64,000 bases of DNA from Miniphocaeibacter halophilus (GTDB taxonomy: Bacteria; Bacillota; Clostridia; Tissierellales; Peptoniphilaceae): contig NZ_CP066744.1 of the NCBI RefSeq assembly GCF_016458825.1, positions 1,113,868-1,177,867 on the forward strand, read 5' to 3'. The notes beneath the pieces were generated by a model, which ran no database searches, was not told the DNA's origin, and worked only from the letters and a program-made list of their open reading frames with translations. Below are positions 1 through 9,100 of the stretch, in pieces. The first letter of the stretch is position 1. Each line of letters starts with the position of its first letter. The translations under genes and the position numbers were made by a program.

Positions 1-199
1 TGAGGTTAAAGATCAATTAGGAATTGATGTTGGAGGTACTACATCGGATTTAAACTTTTCAATACAAGCAACTCGTTGTATAGGTGCTTGTGGACTTGCT
101 CCAGTAATGACTATTTCCGGTGATGTTTATGGTAAGTTAAAAACAGAGGATATAAAGGAAATATTGGATTCTTATAGAAACGAAGAGGTGAAAAAATAA
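1..199 (+). CDS. NuoE-like [2Fe-2S] subunit, C-terminal part
   Basis: An open frame enters from the left edge (first full codon at base 2) and ends with TAA at 197-199. It encodes the last 65 residues of a thioredoxin-like [2Fe-2S] protein of the NuoE/HydA-gamma family. The visible motif CIGACGLAPVM carries the last two of the four cluster cysteines. Its stop overlaps the ATG of the next gene (TAATG), so the two are translationally coupled. NuoE-type subunits pass electrons between the NADH-oxidising flavoprotein and the other iron-sulfur subunits, which fits the operon here. The N-terminal part with the first two cysteines lies outside the window. Confidence 0.88.
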   Translation, partial: EVKDQLGIDVGGTTSDLNFSIQATRCIGACGLAPVMTISGDVYGKLKTEDIKEILDSYRNEEVKK

Positions 200-2070
200 T
201 GGATTTACAAATGCTTAAGGAAATTAAAAATAAAACTTTACCTCAAATGGCTTTAAGGGACAATCGTTTCGCTAATATAAACAGTTTATATAATAAACAG
301 GTTTTAATTTGTGGAGATACAGGATGTAGATCATCTAAGTCCGATGAGATGGAAGAAGAAATTAGGGAAGCTTTAAAGGAAGCTAATGCTGAGGAAAAAA
401 TAGATGTAGTAAGAGTTGGCTGTTTTGGTTTGTGTGAAGCAGGTCCTATTGCTGTTGTTTATCCCGGAGGTAAATTTTATGCCTATTTAAAGGAAGGCGA
501 CGGTAGGAGAATAGTTAAGGAAGATCTTTTAGGAGATAAAACCATTGATGAATTAATATATCCTGAAAGCCTTTCCGATGATATTGTAAAGTCAATTTAT
601 GATGTATCTTTTTACACTAAGCAAAAGAAAATAGCTCATAAAAATTGTGGAGTTATTAATCCTGATTCTATTGAAGAATATATTGCTTTAGATGGATACT
701 TGGGATTACATAAAGCATTAAATGAAATGTCACCTCAAGAAGTTATAGATGAAATTAAGGAAAGTGGATTAAGGGGCCGTGGTGGCGGAGGATTTCCAAC
801 TGGATTGAAATGGCAATTTACTAAAGATGCAGAAGGAAGTCCAAAATATGTATTATGTAATGCTGATGAAGGAGACCCTGGTGCATTTATGGACAGGTCT
901 ATTTTAGAGGGAGATCCTTATTCTGTTATTGAAGCTATGACTATAGCCGGTTATGCAATAAATGCAAACTATGGCTTTATATATATTAGAGCAGAATATC
1001 CTTCAGCTGTAGAAAAATTAGAATCAAGTATAAAAAAGGCAAAAGAGTTAGGATTACTCGGTAACAATATTATGGGAACGGATTTTTCTTTTGATTTAGA
1101 GTTAAGATTAGGTGCCGGTGCCTTTGTTTGTGGTGAGGAAATGGCCCTTATTGAATCCATAGAAGGAAAAAGAGGTATTCCTAGAAATAAACCACCTTTC
1201 CCAGCAAATGAAGGATTATGGGGTAAACCTACTTTAATTAATAATGTTGAAACCTATGCAAATATTGCGCAGATAATATATAAAGGCTCAGATTGGTTTT
1301 CAAGTATTGGTACTGAAAAATCCCATGGAACTAAGGTATTTACTCTTGGAGGAAATATAAAGAGAACAGGAATTATAGAAGTTCCTATGGGAACTACCTT
1401 AAGGGATATTATCTACGAAATAGGTGGAGGAATTATTGGAGATAAGGAATTTAAGGCAGTTCAAACAGGTGGTCCATCTGGTGGATGTATTACTAAGGAT
1501 TACTTAGATACTCCAATTGACTATGATAATTTAACTGCACTAGGCTCTATGATGGGTTCCGGTGGAATGATAGTTATGGATGACTCTACCTGTATGGTTG
1601 ATATTGCAAGATTTTTCCTAGAGTTTACAGTTGATGAATCCTGTGGTAAATGTACACCATGTCGTGAAGGTACTAAGAGAATGCTTGAAATTCTTGAAAA
1701 AATTGTTGCAGGAAAAGGCACTTTAGAAGATATTGACACTCTTGAAAATCTAGGCAATATGATTAAAATCAGTTCCCTTTGCGGTTTAGGTCAATCAGCA
1801 CCTAATCCTGTATTATCAACACTTAGATACTTTAGGGATGAATATGAAGCTCATGTTGTAGACAAAAAATGTCCGGCAGGACATTGTAAAGCATTACTTG
1901 AATACTATATAGACGATACATGTATAGGATGTAGAAAATGTGCTAGAAATTGTCCGGTAAATTGTATTTCAGGAAAGCCTAAGGAAGTACATGTTATTGA
2001 TACAGAGGCTTGTATTAAATGTGGAAACTGTATGGAAGTTTGTCCTACTAACTCTGTTCATTTACGTTAG
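199..2070 (+). CDS. NuoF/HydB-like NADH-binding flavoprotein subunit
   Basis: This 623-residue cytoplasmic subunit is expected to oxidise or reduce NAD(H) at FMN. An N-terminal thioredoxin-like [2Fe-2S] domain has C38, C43, C75 and C79. The NuoF core carries the glycine-rich NADH/FMN motif GRGGGGFPTGLKW at 193-205, and the [4Fe-4S] set is C482, C485, C488 (motif SCGKCTPCREG) and C528. The C-terminus adds two ferredoxin-type clusters, C574/C577/C581/C585 and C605/C608/C611/C615. This domain order is that of HydB in NAD-dependent or electron-bifurcating hydrogenases and formate dehydrogenases. No hydrogenase catalytic subunit lies downstream; an FdhF does. The partner is therefore inferred to be formate dehydrogenase. 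The start overlaps the stop of the NuoE-like gene. Confidence 0.93.
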   Translation: MDLQMLKEIKNKTLPQMALRDNRFANINSLYNKQVLICGDTGCRSSKSDEMEEEIREALKEANAEEKIDVVRVGCFGLCEAGPIAVVYPGGKFYAYLKEGDGRRIVKEDLLGDKTIDELIYPESLSDDIVKSIYDVSFYTKQKKIAHKNCGVINPDSIEEYIALDGYLGLHKALNEMSPQEVIDEIKESGLRGRGGGGFPTGLKWQFTKDAEGSPKYVLCNADEGDPGAFMDRSILEGDPYSVIEAMTIAGYAINANYGFIYIRAEYPSAVEKLESSIKKAKELGLLGNNIMGTDFSFDLELRLGAGAFVCGEEMALIESIEGKRGIPRNKPPFPANEGLWGKPTLINNVETYANIAQIIYKGSDWFSSIGTEKSHGTKVFTLGGNIKRTGIIEVPMGTTLRDIIYEIGGGIIGDKEFKAVQTGGPSGGCITKDYLDTPIDYDNLTALGSMMGSGGMIVMDDSTCMVDIARFFLEFTVDESCGKCTPCREGTKRMLEILEKIVAGKGTLEDIDTLENLGNMIKISSLCGLGQSAPNPVLSTLRYFRDEYEAHVVDKKCPAGHCKALLEYYIDDTCIGCRKCARNCPVNCISGKPKEVHVIDTEACIKCGNCMEVCPTNSVHLR

Positions 2071-2079
2071 GAGGTAAAA

Positions 2080-3033
2080 ATGGACTTTATAACCTTAACA
2101 ATAGACGGAAAGAAAGTTACAGTTCCAAAAGGGTTGAATTTAGTTGAAGCTGCTAAAAGAGCAGGTATTGAAATTCCTACATTTTGTTACGACAAAGACC
2201 TACCTGTTGTTTCCTCTTGTAGAATTTGTGTAGTTGAAATAGAGGGTTTTAATAAACCTGTTACAGCTTGTTCAACTCCGGCCCAAGAAGGAATGGTAGT
2301 TTATACTGAATCGGAACAAGTTGTTAATATTAGAAAAACAATTTTAAGACTTATGTTGGACAACCATCCAAGTGATTGTTTAACCTGTAGTAAAAACGGC
2401 AGTTGTAAATTACAGGACTATGCTTATAGATACGATGTACAGTTTAGAATTCATGATGGTGCAAGACGTGGTTCAGAAATAGCAGGTTTTACAGATACTT
2501 CCAGCCCTTATATCTTAAGAGATGAGAGTAAATGTATACTTTGTGGTAAATGTGTAAGAACTTGTGCAGTTGTACCTGATAGAAATATTTTAAACTTTGG
2601 TGGAAGAGGGTTCGATACAAAGGTTGTAGCGGATTCAGATACTTCCCTAGAAGCTTCAAACTGCGTTTCATGCAATAGATGCGTTGTTGCATGTCCCGTT
2701 GGTGCTTTGGTAGATAGAAGGACCTATAGAGCAGGTAGGGTTTGGGAATTAGAAACCAAACAAGTTAAATGTAAATCCTGTGACTATGGTTGCAATATGG
2801 AAGTACAGAAAAAAGATGGTAAAGTTGTAGCCGTTAATGCTTTACATCCAGAAAATGGAAGACCTTTATGTTTAAAGGGACGTTTATTAACGGAATTAGA
2901 ATATGTTGAAGAACCGGCTAAACCATTTAAAAAAGTTTATGGAGAAAACAAAAATGAATTTATAGAATCAAGTTGGGGAGAAGTTCTTGAACTTGACGGT
3001 GTTTTAGATAAATTAATAAAACTTGATGAATAG
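2080..3033 (+). CDS. FdhF/NuoG-like iron-sulfur relay protein lacking the molybdenum domain
   Basis: This 317-residue protein starts 9 bases after the NuoF-like gene. In order it has a [2Fe-2S] plant-type domain (C36, C47, C50, C64), a His-Cys3 [4Fe-4S] site (H96, C100, C103, C109), two [4Fe-4S] clusters (C152/155/158/162 and C195/198/201/205), and the [4Fe-4S] entry domain of molybdopterin oxidoreductases (C231, C234, C238, C264). It stops about 50 residues later, so the molybdopterin-binding catalytic domains are absent. The FdhF two genes downstream has the same N-terminal layout with close local matches such as CRICVVE and QEGMVV, so the two are paralogues. It probably acts as an electron wire in the complex. 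The truncation is clean and in frame, with no remnant of the missing domain before the next gene. Confidence 0.88.
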   Translation: MDFITLTIDGKKVTVPKGLNLVEAAKRAGIEIPTFCYDKDLPVVSSCRICVVEIEGFNKPVTACSTPAQEGMVVYTESEQVVNIRKTILRLMLDNHPSDCLTCSKNGSCKLQDYAYRYDVQFRIHDGARRGSEIAGFTDTSSPYILRDESKCILCGKCVRTCAVVPDRNILNFGGRGFDTKVVADSDTSLEASNCVSCNRCVVACPVGALVDRRTYRAGRVWELETKQVKCKSCDYGCNMEVQKKDGKVVAVNALHPENGRPLCLKGRLLTELEYVEEPAKPFKKVYGENKNEFIESSWGEVLELDGVLDKLIKLDE

Positions 3034-3041
3034 GAGAGCTT

Positions 3042-3497
3042 ATGAATAGGTCAGAATTTAATGAGATTATTGATTACGCTATAAATGAAGAAGTAATGTC
3101 CTATGAATTTTATACAGATGCTGCTAATAAAATAAAAGATGAAACCTTAAAAGAAACTTTTACAGATTTAGCAAAGGAAGAATTAGAACATAAGAAATTT
3201 TTAGAGGATTTTAAAGAATCTCATTGTGAAACTATAGACTTAGAAGAGTCAATAGATTATAAAATAGCAGATACTATAGATAAACCTGAATTAACTACAG
3301 ATATGAATTTTCAAGACGCAATAGCCTTGGCTATTAAAAGAGAAGAGGAAGCCATGGATATGTATCAGGCCTTAGCTGATGCAGCAACTGAAAACGATAA
3401 AAAATCTGTATTTGTTGGTTTAAGAAATATGGAGCAAATGCATAAAACAAGATTAGAAGATATTTATATAAATGTTGGATATAGAGAAGTTTGGTAA
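3042..3497 (+). CDS. Rubrerythrin-like ferritin-fold diiron protein
   Basis: This 151-residue protein is a four-helix ferritin-like domain. Candidate diiron ligands are the Glu/His pairs in helices of the type EELEH and EREEEAMDMY and the MEQMH segment near the C-terminus. There is no C-terminal rubredoxin domain, so it is an erythrin-type short form. In anaerobes such proteins reduce peroxide or handle iron. It lies 8 bases after the iron-sulfur relay gene and 10 bases before the fdhF ATG, inside the formate dehydrogenase operon. That position suggests protection or iron supply for the cluster-rich, oxygen-sensitive complex (inference). Confidence 0.8.
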   Translation: MNRSEFNEIIDYAINEEVMSYEFYTDAANKIKDETLKETFTDLAKEELEHKKFLEDFKESHCETIDLEESIDYKIADTIDKPELTTDMNFQDAIALAIKREEEAMDMYQALADAATENDKKSVFVGLRNMEQMHKTRLEDIYINVGYREVW

Positions 3498-3507
3498 AGG
3501 TGATAAT

Positions 3508-6243
3508 ATGATTAATCTTAATATTGACGGAATGGAAGTTTCCGTTAAAGAAGGAACGCTTTTAGTAGATGCCTGTAGACAAGTGGGCATAAAAATACCA
3601 ACACTTTGCCATGATGATAGTTTAAAACCATTTGGTGGTTGTAGAATTTGTGTAGTTGAAGTTGAAGGATTTAGAAACTTAGTGGCCTCCTGCTCAACTA
3701 AAGTTCAAGAAGGAATGGTAGTTAGAACTAATACCGATACTGTAATAAATACAAGAAAAATGGTTTTAGACCTTTTATTATCAAATCATCCAGTTGAGGA
3801 TTGTTTAACATGTGATAAAACAGGAAGTTGTGATTTACAAAATCTTGCTTATGAATATGATGTTAGACCTAGTTTTCATGGAGCAAAAAAAGATTATGAA
3901 ATAGAGGCAAGAAATCCTGTACTTATTAGAGATCAATCTAAGTGTATATTATGTGGTAAATGTGTAAGGGTATGTAAAGAAGTTCAAGTAACAACAGCTA
4001 TAGATTTTGTTGGTAGGGGTTTTGAATCAAAAATTGCCGCAGGCTTTGATTTACCATTATCTGATGAAAATTGCCGTCTATGTGGACAATGTATTTCCGT
4101 TTGTCCAACAGGAGCAATAATGAATAAACAGCTAGTTGGTGTTAGGCCTTGGGAGGTTAAAAAAGTTAGAACTACTTGTCCTTTCTGTGGTACAGGTTGT
4201 AATTTTGATTTAAATGTTCACAAGGGTAAGGTCATTGGTGTAACTCCAGCAGAAGATGCTGTTGTTAATGGGAAATCTTTATGTGTTAAGGGAAGAAGTC
4301 ATACGGACTTAATTAACAGTCCAAATAGACTGAAGAAACCCTTAAAGAAAGTTAATGGGGAATTTGTTGAAATTTCTTGGGATGAAGCTATTAGTACAGT
4401 AGCTGAAAAATTTACAGAAATAAAAGATGAGTTTGGACCAGATGCAATTGCAGGACTAAGTTCAGCTAGAACAACAAATGAGGACAACTATACCTTCCAA
4501 AAATTTATGAGGGTAGCAATTGGAACTAACAATGTTGACCATTGTGCTAGGACCTGACATGCTCCTACAGTTGCAGGTCTTGCAACTACACTAGGAAGTG
4601 GAGCTATGACTAACTCCATTGGAGAAATAGAAGGTGCAGATGTAATCTTCTTAATAGGTTCAAATGCTACAGAAGCTCATCCTATTATTGGAAATAAGAT
4701 GAAGCGAACAGTTAAGTACAATGGAACTAAATTAATTGTAGTAGATCCAAGAAAAACTGAATTAGCAAATATGGCAGATATATGGATGCCGTTAAATCCT
4801 GGTTCTGATGTGGCTTTAATAAATGGTTTAATGAATATAATCATTGAAGAAGGCTTAACAGATGACGAATATATAGAAAAAAGAGTAGAGGGGTTTGAAG
4901 AATTAAAAGAAGTAGTTAAAAAATATACACCAGATGTAGTTGAAGAAATTACAGGAATTGGAAAAGATATGTTATATGAATCTGCTAAAATGTATTGTTC
5001 TTCTAAAAAAGCCGGAATATTCTATACTTTGGGAATAACAGAACATACCACAGGTACTGAAAATGTAATGTCCTTAGCTAACCTAGCTATGATTACAGGC
5101 CATTTAGGTCATGAATCAGCAGGAATTAACCCTATGAGAGGACAGAACAATGTACAGGGAGCTTGTGATATGGCTGCCTTACCAAATAATTTCCCGGGAT
5201 ATCAAAATGCGTATGATGAAAAGACAATTCAAAGATACGAAGAACTATGGAATACTAAATTAACAAGAAACAAGGGCCTAAGAATACCGGAAATGTTAGA
5301 TGCAGCCCATGAAGGTAAAGTAAAAGCAATGTATGTAATGGGAGAAGATCCGGTTTTATCAGATCCTAATGCAAATCATGTAAAAGCATCCCTTGATAAT
5401 TTAGATTTCTTTGTAGTACAAGATATATTCTTAACAGAAACAGCTAAATTTGCAGATATTATTTTACCGGCAACTTGCTATGCTGAAAAAGAAGGTACAT
5501 TTACAAATACTGAAAGAAGAGTTCAAAGAGTTAGAAAAGCAACAAATCCTCCAGGAGAGGCTAGACTTGACTGGGAGATTATATCTTCAATTGCTAAAGC
5601 AATGGGTGTAGATGGATTTGACTTTAAAGACTCCAGAGAAGTATTTGAAGACATTAGAAAAACTACAGCAAGTTATAAGGGTATAACATATGAAAGAATA
5701 GATAAAGTTGGAATTCAATGGCCGTGTCCAACAGAAACACATCCGGGAACTAAATTCCTACACAAAGGTGTATTTGCCCGAGGAAAAGGACTGTTGAAAC
5801 CGGCAGAATATAAACCGCCTGCTGAATTAACTGACAAAGAGTATCCAATGTTACTTTCAACAGGAAGAATGTTGTATCATTACAACATAATGACTAGACA
5901 ATCTGAAGCCTTAAATAACATTAGGCCTTGTGAATTAGCGGAAATTAATCCGGCTGATGCTGTGAAACTAGGTTTAAAGGAATATGATGCAATAGAAGTA
6001 AAATCTAGAAGGGGTAAAGTCAACACGAGAATTACAATAACAGACAGGGTTAAACCAGGTGTTATATTTATGACCTTACATTATTGGGAGTCTCCAGTAA
6101 ATGAATTAACAAATGACGCCCTTGACCCTATAACCTTAACTGCAGAATATAAAGTTTCAGCAGTAAGCATTAAAAAATTAGATGTAATTCCGGAAAACTT
6201 AACACTGCCAACATATTTAGATGATGTAGAAATGGCTAAATAA
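3508..6243 (+). CDS. fdhF: Selenocysteine-containing formate dehydrogenase, catalytic subunit
   Basis: One gene is split in appearance by an in-frame UGA at 4555-4557, which is read as selenocysteine 350. Residues around it, CART-Sec-HAPTVAGLATT, are the classic active-site sequence of molybdenum/tungsten formate dehydrogenases. The full product is 911 residues: N-terminal [2Fe-2S], His-Cys3 and two [4Fe-4S] domains, then the CPFCGTGC [4Fe-4S] motif and the bis-pterin catalytic domains, ending in a molybdopterin dinucleotide-binding domain. It interconverts formate and CO2 in the cytoplasm. The start at 3508 has AAAGGTGAT just upstream; the in-frame ATG at 3472 lies inside the previous gene and lacks such a site. 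A SECIS hairpin follows the UGA. The neighbours suggest NAD(H), and possibly ferredoxin, as electron carrier. Confidence 0.95.
4558..4604 (+). promoter_or_regulatory. SECIS element for selenocysteine insertion
   Basis: Directly after the UGA an apical hairpin forms at 4569-4587: AGTTGCA, loop GGTCT, TGCAACT, with seven perfect pairs. The lower part can be closed by GCTCC (4561-4565) with GGAGC (4600-4604). Bacterial SECIS elements lie in the coding region just 3' of the UGA. The GGUCU loop is also that of the well-known Escherichia coli fdhF element, recognised by SelB. Confidence 0.9.
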
Positions 6244-6246
6244 AAT

Positions 6247-6277
6247 AAACCAGTAGGTACTTAGTACTTACTGGTTT
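6247..6277. terminator. Bidirectional terminator after fdhF and the vanZ-like gene
   Basis: Arms AAACCAGTAGGTACT (6247-6261) and AGTACTTACTGGTTT (6263-6277) pair almost perfectly, with one G-T wobble. The hairpin lies between the converging fdhF and VanZ-like genes and has A-rich and T-rich flanks suited to both directions. Confidence 0.8.
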
Positions 6278-6287
6278 TAAATATCTA

Positions 6288-7064
6288 TTATTGGAAATCG
6301 TAAAACAAGTTTAATAAACCCATGGAGTTAAATAGAAGAAATTTTCCTAGAAACATTGCACCAATATAAATGGCTGGGCTAGGTTTGGAATTCATAGTTC
6401 TTGTATTGCTTCTAGATTTAACCTTACAATACATTTTAAAAATAATAAATCCTACTATGCCACCAAGAGTATTCATTAATAAATCATCTACATCAGTAGC
6501 TCTTACATTTAAAAGTTGGCTTAATTCTATTACAAGAGAGAAGAAAAAACTATATATTGTAACAGCCATCAAGTTATTGGTCTTTTTCCATAGATAAGGT
6601 AGAAGAAAACCAAAAGGGATAAACATAACTATATTTAAGCTATGTCCAACAATACTTCCTCCCTTAACTAAGGTGAAAAGAACTCCTAAAAATAAAAGAA
6701 ATAAATAGGCAATTCCTAAACCCAAATTAAATTTTCTGCTTTTTGTTTTCATAAAATACAGGCATAAAAAACCAATAGGTATAGGTAATATAAGTCCTAT
6801 AATACCGAAAAGGGAAATATCGCTTTGTGAAAACAGTATTAGATTTATTTGCTTTGAAGAAATTTCGAAATTTCTTCGTATTCCCTCGTAAATGGCACCA
6901 GATCCGGTTACATTTAGAACCTTATATATGTAAATTATAAAAACCAAATAGGGTATAAAAGCTTTTATACTTTTCTTTCTATTTCTATTAAAAATAAAAT
7001 AAATTAATAAGAATGGCAAAGTTACTGTTATTATTTCATAAGCCTTAATTATTAAATCAACCAT
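6288..7064 (-). CDS. VanZ-family membrane protein
   Basis: This 258-residue integral membrane protein has about six hydrophobic segments. The segments GHSLNIVMFIPFG and DVDDLLMNTLGG are the typical VanZ signatures. VanZ relatives are linked to teicoplanin or lipoglycopeptide tolerance in some hosts, but most chromosomal copies have no known function. AGGAGGG precedes the ATG by 8 bases. It is monocistronic and convergent with fdhF. No vancomycin-resistance genes lie nearby, so a resistance role should not be assumed. Confidence 0.85.
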   Translation of the reverse strand: MVDLIIKAYEIITVTLPFLLIYFIFNRNRKKSIKAFIPYLVFIIYIYKVLNVTGSGAIYEGIRRNFEISSKQINLILFSQSDISLFGIIGLILPIPIGFLCLYFMKTKSRKFNLGLGIAYLFLLFLGVLFTLVKGGSIVGHSLNIVMFIPFGFLLPYLWKKTNNLMAVTIYSFFFSLVIELSQLLNVRATDVDDLLMNTLGGIVGFIIFKMYCKVKSRSNTRTMNSKPSPAIYIGAMFLGKFLLFNSMGLLNLFYDFQ

Positions 7065-7217
7065 ACAACATCCCTCCTAATAATATATTAGCAATAAATA
7101 ATTACATAATTATTAAGATAAAGTTACATCTTTACTAAGATTAAGGATGATTGATTATTTTTAGTTTTTTTATATTAAGTTCTTATATTTGTAAAGAATT
7201 ATTTATAGTATTTTATT

Positions 7218-7508
7218 TTAAATCTTTTTCTTGTTAAATTTTCCATGATGAAGTCTATAGGCTTCTTTCTTATCTCTTTTTGTAATGTATCTTGTAGCAA
7301 TTTGTTCTTTACAGTTGGGACAAAACAAGGCCCCATGGTATTTTGAAAAATCGATATTACCTTCAATAATTCTTTCATTGTACATTTTAATTAAACCGCT
7401 ATTTCCTACTTTTTGGTATTTAGCAATTGGGTACTTACAGTAGCCACAAGAAACTAAAAGGATGTGTGAACCCCTAATTTTTTTCATATTGGGATTTTTA
7501 TATCTCAT
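7218..7508 (-). CDS. Small zinc-ribbon protein of unknown function
   Basis: This 96-residue basic protein has two CxxC knuckles, C21/C24 (CGYC) and C63/C66 (CPNC), which should form one zinc ribbon. The lysine-rich C-terminus (KKDKKEAY, KFNKKK) could touch nucleic acid. AGGTGAT lies just before the ATG. I do not recognise a named family. It sits 30 bases downstream of the GNAT gene on the same strand and may be co-transcribed with it. Confidence 0.7.
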   Translation of the reverse strand: MRYKNPNMKKIRGSHILLVSCGYCKYPIAKYQKVGNSGLIKMYNERIIEGNIDFSKYHGALFCPNCKEQIATRYITKRDKKEAYRLHHGKFNKKKI

Positions 7509-7538
7509 AATATCACCTACTATTAGTATAGCGTAAAA

Positions 7539-7997
7539 CTACTTTGTCGACATTATTAAAACTTGACAAGGGTTCCATTTGTCCCAAAGGGTTGGAAAAA
7601 TTTCTAATTCCTTAAAGCCTAATGATTTATAGAAAAGATTTGTTGTATCATATTCCTTATAAAATCCCTTGGCTACTGTTTTTACCTGAATAAAGTCGTA
7701 GTTCTTATTTTTAGCAAATCTAAAAAATTCTTCAAATAACTTTTTACCAATACCCTGCTTATGATATTTTTTTAAAATTCCCATAACATAAATTTCTGCT
7801 GTACTAGTGCTGGTTTTCTTAAGAGCTATGAAACCTACAGGGGAATTATTTATATAATATGCCCAAAAATCCATTTCTGAACTTTTCTCAATATATTCCT
7901 TAGTACTTTCGGGTAAGCCAAACCAGGTAGGTAAATCATTTAATATATAGCTTGATATTTTAATTTTTGTATTTATATCTTCAATTTTTTTAATCAT
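7539..7997 (-). CDS. GNAT-family N-acetyltransferase
   Basis: This 152-residue protein has the GNAT fold. The acetyl-CoA binding loop reads KKYHKQGIGKKLFEEF, matching the Q/RxxGxG/A pattern, with a following SLGF segment typical of motif B. Substrate is unknown. GGAG precedes the ATG. The small zinc-ribbon gene follows 30 bases downstream on the same strand. Confidence 0.85.
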   Translation of the reverse strand: MIKKIEDINTKIKISSYILNDLPTWFGLPESTKEYIEKSSEMDFWAYYINNSPVGFIALKKTSTSTAEIYVMGILKKYHKQGIGKKLFEEFFRFAKNKNYDFIQVKTVAKGFYKEYDTTNLFYKSLGFKELEIFPTLWDKWNPCQVLIMSTK

Positions 7998-8098
7998 AGT
8001 ATCTCCAATAGTAATATTTGTCGTATATATTTTTTACATATAGTTATTAATAATGAAATCCTATTATAATAATACCAATAATTATGGCTTAATAAATT

Positions 8099-8166
8099 AA
8101 ATATTTGATATACTATTTTGGTTATTAGTTTCATCTATTATAGTAATTATAAATATTTGATATACT
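8099..8166 (+). repeat. 16-base direct repeat upstream of a membrane-protein gene
   Basis: AAATATTTGATATACT occurs at 8099-8114 and again identically at 8151-8166, 52 bases apart, in the leader of the gene at 8201. It could be a pair of regulator sites or a small duplication. No known family of operator was recognised. Confidence 0.5.
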
Positions 8167-8200
8167 CTATTAGCATACATATATATTCTAGGAGAAAAGC

Positions 8201-8551
8201 ATGAAAATAATTGGCTTAATACTATATATAATAATATTGTCTACTATTTCCAAAATATTTATGGCTATATTTATATTAGCTCCTTTTGCTATTGGAAAAT
8301 TATTGGATAAGAAATTGGATTTTAACAATTATATGAGAAATTTCATAAAGGAAGAAAATTACTATAGGCTTATTATTTTAGATTTCTTATCTTTGGCTGC
8401 AACAATACTTATAAGTTATTTTATTTTTACAAATATTTATGATAAGTATAAACTTCCCTTAACTATTTTTATTGTTGTATTACTTTTTATTAAGTTTATT
8501 GTTGCTCAAACATTAAAAAAGAAGAAGGTCTTAGAAAAATTCTTTAAATAA
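8201..8551 (+). CDS. Small membrane protein of unknown function
   Basis: This 116-residue protein has about three hydrophobic segments (near 3-27, 52-76 and 84-104) and a lysine-rich C-terminus (LKKKKVLEKFFK), so the tail is probably cytoplasmic. AGGAG lies 7 bases before the ATG. No conserved family was recognised. A direct repeat lies in its leader. Confidence 0.6.
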   Translation: MKIIGLILYIIILSTISKIFMAIFILAPFAIGKLLDKKLDFNNYMRNFIKEENYYRLIILDFLSLAATILISYFIFTNIYDKYKLPLTIFIVVLLFIKFIVAQTLKKKKVLEKFFK

Positions 8552-8553
8552 AA

Positions 8554-8581
8554 AAGCTAAATCACAAATTGGATTTAGCTT
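8554..8581 (-). terminator. Terminator hairpin between converging genes
   Basis: AAGCTAAATC (8554-8563) pairs with GATTTAGCTT (8572-8581). Read on the minus strand it is followed by a run of T, so it ends transcription of the broken lipoprotein gene, whose stop codon lies within it. Confidence 0.7.
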
Positions 8582-9077
8582 GCCAGTTCTATTAGATAAT
8601 CATAATCTTCTTGGGATATTTTTAAATTTGATTCAAAAGTATCCAAAATTTTCATACTTATGTAGGGACTGTCCTTGTATAAAATAACATTCTTAGTGTT
8701 TAGCATTTTGTCATCATTTTTGCCTAAAACTGTTTCTGTTTTACTTTGGTAAAATTTAAATTCTAAATATTCTGTTGAACCTTCCGGTATTTTTGAAGGA
8801 GAAAAAGCATCCTTTACTGAATCTATATCTTCTTCCAAAGATTCATACTCCTCTTCATTAATAGCATCTTTTAATTTTTCGAAAAATATTGTTATTTTTG
8901 AAAAGTCCTTATCTTCTTCTCTGATTTCCTTAATAACTCTATTATTTAAAAGATCAACTATTTTAATTTTCTTCTTTTTTAGCTGGTTTTTCTGAGCTTG
9001 TATTATTGTTTTTTGAATTGCAACTAGAAAAAACAAATAAACCAATGGCCATGATTAAAATTAAAAAATTCTTTTTT
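8575..9077 (-). pseudogene. Frameshifted lipoprotein gene
   Basis: The open frame at 8575-9045 (156 residues from a TTG) encodes the body of a charged protein. Its first residues are the wrong frame of a lipoprotein signal. In the adjacent frame, bases about 9077-8968 read FLILIMAIGLFVFSSC followed by NSKNNNTSSEKPAKKEE and a stop, which is a hydrophobic signal and lipobox (FSSC). The switch between frames falls in an A-run near 8965-8980, where one base has been gained or lost. The signal frame also lacks a good start: an in-frame TAA precedes KKNFL. It is either a decaying exported lipoprotein or a homopolymer sequencing error. Function is unknown. Confidence 0.65.
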
Positions 9078-9100
9078 TATATATACGACTTTTTATTTTA

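Noticed and set aside
2080-3033. A hydrogenase catalytic subunit (HydA) next to the HydB-like gene
   Set aside because: No H-cluster motifs are present; the protein ends in a molybdopterin-oxidoreductase entry domain.
3472-3507. An earlier start for fdhF at 3472
   Set aside because: It overlaps the end of the rubrerythrin-like gene and lacks a ribosome site, whereas 3508 has AAAGGTGAT in the right place.
4558-4610. A second oxidoreductase gene starting at 4606 after a stop at 4557
   Set aside because: The UGA lies at the formate dehydrogenase active site, the frame continues without gap, and a SECIS hairpin follows; it is one selenoprotein gene.
6288-7064. Vancomycin/teicoplanin resistance
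   Set aside because: VanZ-family proteins are widespread and no van genes lie nearby.
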